Source: Bordetella parapertussis
GTDB taxonomy: Bacteria > Pseudomonadota > Gammaproteobacteria > Burkholderiales > SG8-39
Direction: 5' to 3'
Length of the DNA: 10,392 bases
NCBI GenBank assembly: GCA_945869935.1
Contig: CAMBSA010000030.1
Location: 1-10,392, forward strand
The notes beneath the pieces were generated by a model, which was not told the DNA's origin, did no database searches, and saw only the letters and a list, made by a program, of their open reading frames with translations. This document shows positions 1 through 6,714 of this stretch, in pieces. A program made the position numbers and the translations under genes. Every line of letters begins with the position of its first letter. Positions within the stretch are counted from its first letter, which is position 1.

Positions 1-1197
1 AAGACGCCCTCGTTCTTCCAGTGCAAATGCCCGAAGTGCGGCTCGGACGCGCGGCGCGAAACCGACACCATGGACACCTTCGTGGATTCGTCCTGGTATT
101 TCTTTCGCTACGCGAGCGCCGGCGCATCGACGATGGTGGACGCGAACGCGGACTACTGGATGCCGGTAGACCAGTACATCGGCGGCATCGAGCACGCAAT
201 ATTGCACCTCTTGTATTCGCGCTTCTGGACCAAGGTGATGCGCGACCTTGGCCTGACCAGGGTGAACGAACCCTTCACCAACCTGCTCACCCAGGGCATG
301 GTACTGAACGACATCTACTCGCGCCGCGCAGGTGAAGGCCGCATCACCTACTACAACCCCGCCGAGATCGACGTATTGACGGATGCCGACGGCAAGCGCA
401 CCGGATCGATCCTGCGCACGGATGGCAAGCCGGTGGACTGGGGCGGCATCGGCACCATGTCCAAATCGAAGAACAACGGCGTGGACCCGCAGGCGCTCGT
501 AGATGAATTCGGCGCCGACACCGCGCGCTTTTTCATGATGTTCACCAGCCCGCCCGAGCAGACGCTCGAGTGGTCGGACGCGGGCGTGGAGGGTTCCTAC
601 CGATTCCTGCGGCGGGTGTGGAACTTTGCCCAGCAAAGCCGCGATCAGGTGCGCACCGTCTCGGCATCGGGCAAGGGCGGTGCATTCCCCGCGGATTTTG
701 CCAAGGCACAGCCGAAACTTGCCGCGGTCCGCCGAGAAGTCCACGGCGTGCTCAAGCAGGCGACCTACGACATCGAGCGCAAGCAGTTCAACACCGTCGC
801 GTCCGCTTCGATGAAGCTGCTCAATGCGCTGCAGGACGTCTCCGGCGCGGAGGCCTCGCAGGTGCTGCACGAGGGCCTGGGCATCCTGATCCGCGTGCTC
901 TACCCGATCACCCCGCATATCGCGCACGGACTGTGGGCCGATCTCGGCTACGCGGGCGACCTGATGGACGCCGCCTGGCCGGAGGTCGATCCGGTTGCGC
1001 TGGAGCAGGACGAGATCGAGCTCGTGGTGCAGGTGAACGGCAAGCTGCGCGGCCACATCCAGGTGCCCAAGGCGGCCGACCGCGCGGCGATCGAGGCGAT
1101 TGCGCTGACTCACGATGCGGTGCTGCGGCATCTGGAGGGCAAGACGCCGAAGAAGGTGATCGTGGTTCCCGGCCGTCTGATCAATGTAGTAGTGTGA
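1..1197 (+). CDS. leuS: Leucyl-tRNA synthetase, C-terminal part (5' end outside window)
   Basis: Class I aminoacyl-tRNA synthetase that charges tRNA-Leu in the cytoplasm. The frame is open from base 1, so the N-terminal half (Rossmann HIGH motif and most of the editing domain) lies outside. The 398 visible residues compare with about 860 for the whole E. coli enzyme. They begin in the zinc-ribbon part (CPKCG at visible residues 10-14), followed at once by the family signature [15 protein letters not shown]. The KMSKS loop reads [12 protein letters not shown] at visible residues 152-163: the catalytic second lysine is present, but the first position is Thr. The anticodon-binding alpha-helical domain follows, then the C-terminal domain with [10 protein letters not shown] and a [13 protein letters not shown] end, both typical of bacterial LeuRS. 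The stop TGA overlaps the GTG start of lptE, so the two are probably translationally coupled. Identity is certain; only the truncation by the window edge limits the entry. Confidence 0.98.
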   Translation, partial: KTPSFFQCKCPKCGSDARRETDTMDTFVDSSWYFFRYASAGASTMVDANADYWMPVDQYIGGIEHAILHLLYSRFWTKVMRDLGLTRVNEPFTNLLTQGMVLNDIYSRRAGEGRITYYNPAEIDVLTDADGKRTGSILRTDGKPVDWGGIGTMSKSKNNGVDPQALVDEFGADTARFFMMFTSPPEQTLEWSDAGVEGSYRFLRRVWNFAQQSRDQVRTVSASGKGGAFPADFAKAQPKLAAVRREVHGVLKQATYDIERKQFNTVASASMKLLNALQDVSGAEASQVLHEGLGILIRVLYPITPHIAHGLWADLGYAGDLMDAAWPEVDPVALEQDEIELVVQVNGKLRGHIQVPKAADRAAIEAIALTHDAVLRHLEGKTPKKVIVVPGRLINVVV

Positions 1198-1697
1198 CCG
1201 CCGTGCGCGCCACCCGTTTCCCAGTCTCCCTTCTCCTGATTGCCCTGCTCGCCGGCTGCGGATTTCAGCTCCGCGGCCAGGCGAACCTGCCGTTTTCCAC
1301 CTTCTATCTTCCCCCGACCGGCGGCCTGATGGTCGAGTTGCGCCGCAACGTCGCCGCGGGCACGCAAACCAAGCTGGTGACGGATACGAAGGAAGCCGAA
1401 GCAGTATTCGCCCTGCTGCATGAAATCCGCGAGAAAGTGATCCTGTCGCTCGACACCAACGGCCGTGTGCGCGAATTCCAGTTGCGCTACAAGGTGGGCT
1501 TTCAGGTGACGAACCCGAAGGGCGGCACGTTCATCGAGCCGAGCGAGATCTACCTGACCCGCGACGTAAGCTTCAACGACTCGCAGATACTCGCCAAGGA
1601 GGCTGAGGAAGGCCTGCTCTACCGCGACATGCAGACCGACATGGTTCAGCAACTGGTCCGACGGATCGCCGCCTCGAAGCTGCGCGCGCCGGATTGA
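1194..1697 (+). CDS. lptE: LPS-assembly lipoprotein LptE
   Basis: Outer-membrane lipoprotein that, in the family, plugs the LptD barrel and helps insert lipopolysaccharide in the outer leaflet. The 167-residue product starts with a lipoprotein signal: a short basic segment (RATR), a hydrophobic stretch (VSLLLIAL) and the lipobox LAGC, with Cys22 as the acylated residue, followed by GFQLRG, which is characteristic of LptE N-termini. The mature part alternates beta and alpha stretches, and an internal [18 protein letters not shown] segment matches the LptE fold. It is somewhat shorter than E. coli LptE (193 aa). The GTG at 1194 overlaps the leuS stop (GTGA) and is preferred because it allows coupling; a second in-frame GTG at 1203 would also keep the signal peptide. 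A strong terminator-like hairpin lies 85 bp after the stop, so lptE probably ends the leuS transcript. Confidence 0.93.
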   Translation: MTAVRATRFPVSLLLIALLAGCGFQLRGQANLPFSTFYLPPTGGLMVELRRNVAAGTQTKLVTDTKEAEAVFALLHEIREKVILSLDTNGRVREFQLRYKVGFQVTNPKGGTFIEPSEIYLTRDVSFNDSQILAKEAEEGLLYRDMQTDMVQQLVRRIAASKLRAPD

Positions 1698-1782
1698 CCG
1701 TCGCTCGTCTCTTGCAAGGGGCATCGTTGATTCCCTTCTACCGCCAAGAAAAGCAAAACCAAAACCGGAAGGCTTCGGAACG

Positions 1783-1811
1783 GGGAGGGCGGGAGAACCC
1801 GCCCTCCCTTT
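1783..1811 (+). terminator. Rho-independent terminator-like hairpin after lptE
   Basis: A perfect 11-bp GC-rich stem: GGGAGGGCGGG (1783-1793) pairs with CCCGCCCTCCC (1798-1808), closed by a four-base AGAA loop and followed by TTT (1809-1811). The U-tract is short, so termination may be partial, but the stem is very stable. It lies 85 bp after the lptE stop and probably ends the leuS-lptE transcript. Confidence 0.72.
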
Positions 1812-1890
1812 GCCGCATAAATCGCGGCAAAGGCTTTAAGACTTACGAACACGAAGGGCGATGCCCTGCGCGTAGCCCCTCCCACCCCGG

Positions 1891-1918
1891 CAAAGCCCGC
1901 ATCGAGCGGGCTTTGTTT
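1891..1918 (+). terminator. Second terminator-like hairpin in the lptE-holA gap
   Basis: A perfect 10-bp stem: CAAAGCCCGC (1891-1900) pairs with GCGGGCTTTG (1906-1915), with a five-base ATCGA loop and a T-rich tail (CTTTGTTT through 1918). The A-rich left foot and T-rich right foot give it the standard two-sided terminator form. It is either a backup terminator for lptE or the 3' end of a separate short transcript starting after the first hairpin. Confidence 0.7.
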
Positions 1919-1936
1919 CGTGTCCGTGGTGCCTTT

Positions 1937-1968
1937 CTTGGCGGCCTTGGCGTCTTGGCGCCTTGGCG
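1937..1968 (+). repeat. Four CTTGGCG heptamers in near-tandem
   Basis: The heptamer CTTGGCG occurs at 1937-1943, 1946-1952, 1954-1960 and 1962-1968, with a period of 8 to 9 bases. The left side of the same gap carries inverted matches: TACCGCCAAG at 1739-1748 is the exact reverse complement of 1962-1971, and CCGCCAAGAAAAGC at 1741-1754 matches the reverse complement of 1931-1944 at 13 of 14 positions. The array does not keep a frame and lies in no gene. It looks like a dispersed intergenic repeat rather than an operator, but one copy cannot prove this. Confidence 0.6.
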
Positions 1969-2004
1969 GTAATCAGAAAATCATGCATGCTCGAACCACT
2001 CATG

Positions 2005-2009
2005 AAGGA
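2005..2009 (+). promoter_or_regulatory. Ribosome binding site of holA
   Basis: AAGGA lies eight bases upstream of a TTG codon at 2018. An in-frame TGA at 2003-2005 rules out any earlier start, and the family N-terminus begins just after the TTG, so this site decides in favour of a TTG start. Confidence 0.6.
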
Positions 2010-2017
2010 CACCCTCC

Positions 2018-3082
2018 TTGCCTGATCTCCGCCTCGAACAGCTCGACGCCCATCTCGCCAAGCAGCTCGCGCCGCTGTATGTGATTCACGGCGACGAGCC
2101 GCTGCTCTCGCTCGAGGCGGCGGATGCGATTCGCAAGCGCGCCCGCGCTTCCGGTTTCACCGAACGCACGGTGATGGTCTCCGAGCGCGGCTTCAAGTGG
2201 GGCGAACTGCATGCGGCGGGCGCCTCGATGTCGCTCTTTGGCGACAAGAAGATCATCGAGTTGCGCATTCCCACTGGGAAACCCGGCACCGAGGGCGCAG
2301 AGGCGATCAAGTCCTACACGGAATCGCTCTCCCCGGACACACTCACCATTGTCAGCCTGCCCAAGCTGGATCGCTCCGGGCAGGAGTCGGGCTGGTTCAA
2401 GGCGCTCGGCCGCGTCGGCCCGGTGATTACCATCTACCCGGTTGACCGCGCGCGGCTGCCGGAGTGGATCTCCTCGCGGCTCGCCCGGCAGAAACAACGC
2501 GCCAACCGCGAGACGCTGGCTTTTCTTTCCGATTGCGTCGAGGGCAATCTGCTCGCGGCGTTTCAGGAAATCCAGAAACTCGCCTTGCTGCTGCCCGAAG
2601 GCGAACTCGATTTCGAGTCGGTGCGCGCGGCGGTCCTGAATGTGGCGCGCTTCGATGCGTCCCAACTCTCGGAGGCGATGATTGCGGGCGACCTCACCCG
2701 CTTTGCCCGTGTGCTGGACGGCCTGCGTGCGGAGGGCGAAGCGGCGCCGCGGATGGTCTGGCTGGTGGCGGAAGAACTCCGCGCGGTCGCCCGGGTTCAG
2801 ACCGGGCTCAGCGCCGGCCGACAGTTACCCGACCTTTTTCGCGAAAACCGCGTATGGGGCGAACCGCGCCAGCGCGCCGTTGCCGCGGCCGCCCGCCGGC
2901 TGCCGGCGGAAGCGCTCCAGTCAGCCCTTACTCACACGGCACGCATTGAGCGCGTGTCAAAAGGCGTGGCCAGAGGCGACGCCTGGGACGAGCTTCTCGG
3001 ACTGGGACTATCGCTCGGCGCGAGTCCCGCGAGCCGTGCCGCCAGTCCCGCCCGGACCGCCGGGCCAGCAAGGAGAGCGTAG
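2018..3082 (+). CDS. holA: DNA polymerase III subunit delta
   Basis: Delta subunit of the clamp-loader complex; in the family it opens the beta sliding clamp and does not itself hydrolyse ATP. The product has 354 residues (E. coli 343). The N-terminal domain shows the family's opening pattern [13 protein letters not shown] (residues 18-30) and the conserved [13 protein letters not shown] stretch (71-83), which is part of the clamp-contacting region. The middle helical domain has [22 protein letters not shown], matching the typical delta segment with the invariant EGN and Q-E-(I/L)-x-K-L. The C-terminal collar domain continues to about residue 335, and the last 20 residues are a low-complexity Ala/Pro/Ser/Arg tail. 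The start is TTG, supported by AAGGA upstream and an in-frame stop just before. proA starts 13 bp after the stop. Confidence 0.95.
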   Translation: MPDLRLEQLDAHLAKQLAPLYVIHGDEPLLSLEAADAIRKRARASGFTERTVMVSERGFKWGELHAAGASMSLFGDKKIIELRIPTGKPGTEGAEAIKSYTESLSPDTLTIVSLPKLDRSGQESGWFKALGRVGPVITIYPVDRARLPEWISSRLARQKQRANRETLAFLSDCVEGNLLAAFQEIQKLALLLPEGELDFESVRAAVLNVARFDASQLSEAMIAGDLTRFARVLDGLRAEGEAAPRMVWLVAEELRAVARVQTGLSAGRQLPDLFRENRVWGEPRQRAVAAAARRLPAEALQSALTHTARIERVSKGVARGDAWDELLGLGLSLGASPASRAASPARTAGPARRA

Positions 3083-3095
3083 TAGAATCAAGGGC

Positions 3096-4388
3096 ATGAA
3101 CCAGACTGCGACCCCCGCTTCCGTGCGCATCGCCGATATTCCTGCCTACATGCTGGATCTCGGCCGGCGCGCGCGCGCGGCATCGCGCCTGCTTGCGCGC
3201 GCCGACAGCGCCGCCAAGAACCGGGCACTGGCGGCGATCGCCGCGGCTCTGCGCGCGGATCGTGATGCACTTCTCGCCGCCAACACAAAAGACGTGGCGG
3301 CAGCGCGCGCCGCCGGCCGTGACGCAGCCTTCGTCGACCGCCTGACGCTGAGCCCGAAGACGATCGAGTCCATGGCCTCGGGCGTGGAGCAGGTGGCCTC
3401 GCTCCCCGACCCGGTGGGCGACATCAGCGAGGTGCGCGAGCGCCCCAACGGCATGAAGGTCGGCAGGATGCGCGTGCCACTGGGCGTGATCGGCATCATT
3501 TACGAATCCCGGCCCAACGTCACCGCGGACGCGGCGGCGCTGTGCATGAAGTCCGGCAACGCCTGCATTCTTCGCGGCGGCTCCGAATCGGTGCATTCCA
3601 ATCAGGCGATCGCGCGCTGTGTGCATCGCGGCCTCGCCGAGGCCGGCCTGCCCGAGGACGCGGTGCAGGTGGTGGAGACGCCCGACCGATCCGCGGTGGG
3701 CGAACTGCTGCGCATGAACAAGTATGTGGACATCATCGTGCCGCGCGGCGGCAAGTCGCTGATCGAGCGCATCATGGCCGAATCGCGCATCCCGATGATC
3801 AAGCACCTCGACGGCGTGTGCCATGTGTACATCGACGACCGCGCCGACCCCGAGCTCGCGGTGAAAATCGCCGACAACGCCAAGACGCAGCGCTACGGCA
3901 CCTGCAACGCGATGGAGACCCTGCTGGTGCACGAGGCGGTGGCCCCAAAGCTCCTTCCGCGCATCGCGGGCGAGCTCGCCGCGAAGGGTGTGGAACTGCG
4001 CGGCGATGACGCGGCGCGCGGACTGGTGGCCTCGATGAAACCCGCCACCGAAGATGACTGGTACGCGGAGTATCTCGCGCCTATCCTCGCGGTACGGGTG
4101 GTGCACGACATGGACGAAGCGATGGACCACATCGCCAAATACGGCTCGCAGCATTCCGAGGCGATCATCACCACCGACACCGCGCGCGCCGACCGCTTCC
4201 TGCGCGAAGTGGATTCGAGTTCGGTGATGGTAAATGCGTCGACGCGGCTTGCCGACGGATTCGAGTACGGCCTCGGCGCGGAAATCGGCATCTCCACCGA
4301 CAAGCTGCACGCGCGCGGCCCGGTCGGGCTCGAAGGCCTGACTTCGCAGAAGTACGTGGTGTTCGGCAGCGGCCAGGTGCGCGAATAA
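3096..4388 (+). CDS. proA: Gamma-glutamyl phosphate reductase
   Basis: NADPH-dependent reduction of gamma-glutamyl phosphate to glutamate 5-semialdehyde, the second step of proline synthesis from glutamate, in the cytoplasm. The 430-residue product shows the aldehyde-dehydrogenase-like fold of Pro[17 protein letters not shown] in the cofactor domain, [13 protein letters not shown], the [10 protein letters not shown] loop, [12 protein letters not shown], and the catalytic cysteine at residue 270 in [12 protein letters not shown]. The C-terminus has the expected [20 protein letters not shown] signature. Compared with E. coli ProA (417 aa), there is an N-terminal extension of about 18 residues before [13 protein letters not shown] start at Met19 (3150) is possible, but 3096 fits the short distance to holA. 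The nearest good Shine-Dalgarno (AAGGAG, 3070-3075) is 20 bases upstream, so initiation probably depends on ribosomes arriving from holA. proB is not in the window. Confidence 0.97.
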   Translation: MNQTATPASVRIADIPAYMLDLGRRARAASRLLARADSAAKNRALAAIAAALRADRDALLAANTKDVAAARAAGRDAAFVDRLTLSPKTIESMASGVEQVASLPDPVGDISEVRERPNGMKVGRMRVPLGVIGIIYESRPNVTADAAALCMKSGNACILRGGSESVHSNQAIARCVHRGLAEAGLPEDAVQVVETPDRSAVGELLRMNKYVDIIVPRGGKSLIERIMAESRIPMIKHLDGVCHVYIDDRADPELAVKIADNAKTQRYGTCNAMETLLVHEAVAPKLLPRIAGELAAKGVELRGDDAARGLVASMKPATEDDWYAEYLAPILAVRVVHDMDEAMDHIAKYGSQHSEAIITTDTARADRFLREVDSSSVMVNASTRLADGFEYGLGAEIGISTDKLHARGPVGLEGLTSQKYVVFGSGQVRE

Positions 4389-4408
4389 TTTTGATTGCCC
4401 ACCGACTC

Positions 4409-4422
4409 CGCACGTCGCACGT
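4409..4422 (+). repeat. Tandem CGCACGT duplication in the proA-nadD gap
   Basis: Two perfect 7-bp copies of CGCACGT lie back to back inside the 112-bp gap between proA and nadD (4389-4500). The rest of the gap holds only a weak GCGCG/CGCGC stem (4454-4458 with 4465-4469) without a T-run. No terminator or convincing promoter is visible, so nadD may be read through from proA. Confidence 0.4.
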
Positions 4423-4500
4423 CCTCCGCCTGTTCCGCGCCTGCCTGAAGCCTGCGCGAATTTCCGCGCCAAACGCGGCACGCTGCGTAAAGTCACGCCG

Positions 4501-5154
4501 TTGAATACCCTCAACCGCCCGCTCGGACTGCTCGGCGGCACCTTCGACCCGGTGCACAACGCACACCTGCGACTTGCGATCGAGTCTATCGAGTCTCTCT
4601 CTCTCGCGAGCCTGCGCTGGATACCCTCGGGCCGGCCCGGCCACCGCGGCGCGCCGGGTGCAAGCACTGATGCCCGGCTGGAGATGCTGCGCATCGCGAC
4701 ATCCGGCGAGGCCCGGTTCACGATCGACGACGCCGACGCGCGCGCCACCGAGCCAACCTACACGATCAACACGCTCGCCCGGCTTCGACGGGAACTCGGC
4801 GCCACGCTGCCGCTGGTGCTTGTCGTAGGCGCCGATCACCTGCTTGGCCTGCACACCTGGCACGAGTGGAAGCGGCTGTTCGATCATGCGCACATCGCGA
4901 TTGCCCAGCGCCCCGGGCATGAAATTGCACGCGACGCCCTGCACCCCGAGGTCGGCGCCGAATACGACCGGCGGCTCGCATCGCCCGCGGCGCTTGGCGC
5001 CGCACCGGCCGGCGCGCTCACGGTTTTCCGGATGACGTCCCTTGATATCTCGGCCAGCGCGATACGGGAAGCGCTCGCCTCGGGCCGCAGCGCACGTTAC
5101 CTGCTGCCCGACCCGGTTCTCGATTACATTGAAAAAAAGCGTCTCTACCAATGA
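4501..5154 (+). CDS. nadD: Nicotinate-nucleotide adenylyltransferase
   Basis: Transfers AMP from ATP to nicotinate mononucleotide, making deamido-NAD in NAD biosynthesis. The 217-residue product opens with the nucleotidyltransferase signature GGTFDPVHNAH (residues 12-22). The family's HxGH motif appears as H19-N-A-H22, keeping both histidines but with Ala for Gly. RWIPSGRPGH matches the family IPxxxPPHK-type strand, VVGADHLLGLHTWHEWKRL is the conserved central segment, and ISASAIREAL (183-192) is the ISSTxIR ATP-binding motif. The C-terminal YLLPDPVLDYI is standard. TTG at 4501 is the first ATG/GTG/TTG codon in this open frame, and no good Shine-Dalgarno precedes it, so the start is moderately certain. 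The stop overlaps the rsfS ATG (ATGA at 5151-5154). Codons 27-36 contain a tandem 9-bp duplication and a (TC)6 run. Confidence 0.95.
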   Translation: MNTLNRPLGLLGGTFDPVHNAHLRLAIESIESLSLASLRWIPSGRPGHRGAPGASTDARLEMLRIATSGEARFTIDDADARATEPTYTINTLARLRRELGATLPLVLVVGADHLLGLHTWHEWKRLFDHAHIAIAQRPGHEIARDALHPEVGAEYDRRLASPAALGAAPAGALTVFRMTSLDISASAIREALASGRSARYLLPDPVLDYIEKKRLYQ

Positions 5155-5570
5155 CCACTCCAAAGAAATCCCCTGCGAAGAAACGCGCGACTCCCGCCGC
5201 GAAAAAACTCGAGATGGCGATAGTCTCCTCCCTCGAGGACATCAAGGCGCGCGACATCGAGATCTTCGACGTGCGCCACCTCACCTCGATGTTCGACCAG
5301 GTGATCATCGCGACCGCGGAGTCAACGCGCCAGACCAAGGCGCTCGCCAAACACCTTCGCGACACGGTCAAGGACCTCGGCAGCAAGGTCTACGGCGTCG
5401 AGGGCGAGGACAGCGGCGAATGGGTACTGATCGATCTTGGCGATACGGTGGTGCACATCATGCAACCCGCGGCGCGCGAGAACTACAACCTCGAGGAACT
5501 CTGGGACCATCCCAAACCAAAGCTGTCGCGCAAGCGCCCGGTGGCCGACGCCGACGCCACCGAAGATTGA
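5151..5570 (+). CDS. rsfS: Ribosomal silencing factor RsfS
   Basis: RsfS (Iojap/YbeB family) binds ribosomal protein L14 on the 50S subunit and blocks subunit joining when nutrients are scarce. The 139-residue product is longer than E. coli RsfS (105 aa). The DUF143 core runs from about residue 20 to 122, with [24 protein letters not shown], then [19 protein letters not shown] and [19 protein letters not shown], all hallmark segments. Ahead of the core is a basic, lysine-rich stretch ([15 protein letters not shown]), and after it a charged tail (KPKLSRKRP, then DADATED). The ATG overlaps the nadD stop, indicating translational coupling. rlmH follows 34 bp later, a pairing seen widely in bacteria, so both products act on the large ribosomal subunit. 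Confidence 0.96.
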   Translation: MTTPKKSPAKKRATPAAKKLEMAIVSSLEDIKARDIEIFDVRHLTSMFDQVIIATAESTRQTKALAKHLRDTVKDLGSKVYGVEGEDSGEWVLIDLGDTVVHIMQPAARENYNLEELWDHPKPKLSRKRPVADADATED

Positions 5571-5590
5571 GAAAGACCGGGCTTGCGGCC

Positions 5591-5607
5591 CATCCGCTGC
5601 GCGGATG
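5591..5607 (+). promoter_or_regulatory. Hairpin enclosing the rlmH start codon
   Basis: CATCCGC (5591-5597) is the perfect reverse complement of GCGGATG (5601-5607), separated by a TGC loop. The right arm contains the rlmH ATG (5605-5607). No Shine-Dalgarno stands at a normal distance. The pairing would hide the start codon unless opened, for example by ribosomes ending rsfS translation at 5570. The structure is visible in sequence; the regulatory effect is inferred. Confidence 0.45.
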
Positions 5608-6075
5608 AAGATCTCCATCGTCGCCGTCGGCATGCGCATGCCCGCCTGGGTGGATGAGGGCTTTGCCGAGTATTCGAAGCGCATGCCGCCGCGGATGCCG
5701 CTCACCCTAACCGAGGTGAAACCCGAGCCGCGCGCCGAGGGCAAGCCGGTTGCGCGGATGATGGAGGCGGAGGCCGAGCGCATCCGCGCCGCGTTGCCGC
5801 GCGGCTGGGCGACGGTTGTGCTCGATGAACACGGCCGCGACATGGACACCCTGGCGCTCGCAAAATACCTCGATCGCGCCCAGGGCGACGGTCGCGACCT
5901 CGCCTTCGTGATCGGCGGGCCGGACGGGCTTGCGCCGGAGTTCAAGAAAGAGGCGCAGATGCTGCTGCGCCTGTCCTCGATGACCCTGCCGCACGGCCTC
6001 GCACGGGTGCTGCTGGCCGAACAGTTGTATCGCGCCGTATCGATTCTCGGCAATCACCCGTACCATCGCGAATAG
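5605..6075 (+). CDS. rlmH: 23S rRNA (pseudouridine1915-N3)-methyltransferase RlmH
   Basis: SPOUT-class methyltransferase that, in E. coli, N3-methylates pseudouridine 1915 in helix 69 of 23S rRNA on assembled 70S ribosomes, using S-adenosylmethionine. The product has 156 residues, practically the same as E. coli RlmH (155). It starts [16 protein letters not shown], the usual family N-terminus. The knot region carries VIGGPDGL (residues 102-109), the SAM-binding loop, and [19 protein letters not shown] with the terminal HPYHRE, the family's substrate-binding C-terminus. The ATG at 5605 is fixed by homology: no other start codon lies in this frame between the rsfS stop and this ATG. It has no clear ribosome binding site and sits in a hairpin. 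maf follows after 12 bp. Confidence 0.97.
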   Translation: MKISIVAVGMRMPAWVDEGFAEYSKRMPPRMPLTLTEVKPEPRAEGKPVARMMEAEAERIRAALPRGWATVVLDEHGRDMDTLALAKYLDRAQGDGRDLAFVIGGPDGLAPEFKKEAQMLLRLSSMTLPHGLARVLLAEQLYRAVSILGNHPYHRE

Positions 6076-6087
6076 ACGGAGGAACCG

Positions 6088-6714
6088 ATGCTGTTCGCGA
6101 AAGACACCCGTGTGTACCTCGCCTCGCGCAGTCCGCGACGGCGCGAACTGCTGCGCCAGATCGGCGTGGGCTTCGAATACCTGCCCTTGCGCGGGAGACT
6201 GCCACGCGGGCCGGATGTCGACGAATCCGTGTTGCCCGGCGAATCGCCCGAGGTGTACGTCCGCCGGGTGAGCCTCGCCAAGGCCAACACCGGCTGGTCA
6301 CTAGTGGCCAAACGCGGCCTCGCGAAGCTCCCGGTGCTCGCCGCCGACACCACCGTCTGCCTGGGCGATACGATCTACGGCAAGCCGACGGACACCGCCG
6401 ACGCCGCGCGCATCCTCGCGGAGCTCTCCGGCACCGTCCACAAGGTGCTTACGGCGGTCACGCTGCGTTTCGAGCTCAACATGGAGACCGCGCTCAGCGT
6501 ATCCACCGTGCGGTTTCGCGCCCTGTCGGAGGACGACATCCGGCGCTATGTGGACACCGGCGAGCCGATGGACAAGGCCGGCGCCTACGGTATCCAGGGA
6601 CTCGCCGCCGTCTTCATCGAGGAACTGCAGGGCAGCTACACCGGTGTCATGGGTCTGCCGCTTTACGAAACCGCAGAGCTGCTGACCCGGATCTCCGCAA
6701 CGGGCGTGCGATGA
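6088..6714 (+). CDS. maf: Maf family nucleotide pyrophosphatase (probable dTTP/UTP type)
   Basis: Cytoplasmic house-cleaning pyrophosphatase that hydrolyses canonical or modified nucleoside triphosphates to monophosphates. The 208-residue product shows the Maf motifs in order: LASRSPRRRELL (11-22), the AADTTV segment with the probable catalytic Asp87, YGKP (97-100), SGTVHKVLTAV (114-124), DKAGAYGIQG (162-171) and GSYTGVMGLPLYE (182-194). The SGxxHxVxTAV form and the position directly before rng resemble the YhdE subgroup, which prefers dTTP/UTP, rather than YceF (m7GTP). That substrate call is by analogy. GGAGG at 6078-6082, five bases before the ATG, is the best ribosome binding site in the window. 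The stop overlaps the rng ATG (ATGA at 6711-6714). Slightly longer than E. coli YhdE (197 aa). Confidence 0.94.
   Translation: MLFAKDTRVYLASRSPRRRELLRQIGVGFEYLPLRGRLPRGPDVDESVLPGESPEVYVRRVSLAKANTGWSLVAKRGLAKLPVLAADTTVCLGDTIYGKPTDTADAARILAELSGTVHKVLTAVTLRFELNMETALSVSTVRFRALSEDDIRRYVDTGEPMDKAGAYGIQGLAAVFIEELQGSYTGVMGLPLYETAELLTRISATGVR

Larger units (their letters stand above)
1698..2017. other. Structured intergenic region between lptE and holA
   Basis: This 320-bp stretch holds no convincing gene. Its local composition differs from the flanking genes, with an A-rich patch around 1745-1768. From left to right it holds an inverted CCGCCAAG copy, a strong terminator-like hairpin, a perfect 8-bp stem (1809-1816 with 1824-1831), a small AGGGC/GCCCT hairpin (1855-1859 with 1863-1867), a second terminator-like hairpin, and a cluster of CTTGGCG heptamers. 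The ribosome binding site of holA lies at the right end. A promoter for holA is expected here if the terminators work, but I cannot point to convincing -35/-10 boxes. Confidence 0.7.

Noticed and set aside
1110..1724. 204-codon minus-strand frame over the leuS-lptE junction
   Set aside because: It covers the whole of lptE, whose lipobox and family motifs are convincing on the plus strand.
1937..1968. CTTGGCG array as a CRISPR
   Set aside because: The units are 7 bases with spacing of 1-2 bases; there are no repeat-spacer units of CRISPR length and no cas genes.
1694..1972. 92-codon TTG-started frame through the lptE-holA gap
   Set aside because: It runs through two terminator-like hairpins and a repeat array, has no ribosome binding site and no recognisable motif.
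3001..3082. Ala/Pro/Ser/Arg-rich end of holA as a frameshift or fusion
   Set aside because: The frame stays open with a consistent codon bias to a stop 13 bp before proA; a variable low-complexity C-terminal tail is the simpler reading.
3083..3098. TAGAAT as a -10 box giving a leaderless proA transcript
   Set aside because: The hexamer is well placed for leaderless initiation, but there is no -35-like sequence at the right distance and the context is an operon.
2928..4748. 606-codon open frame on the minus strand opposite proA and nadD
   Set aside because: It is antisense to two clearly recognised genes, its translation is rich in His, Arg and Ala with no known motif, and long antisense frames are expected in GC-rich coding DNA.
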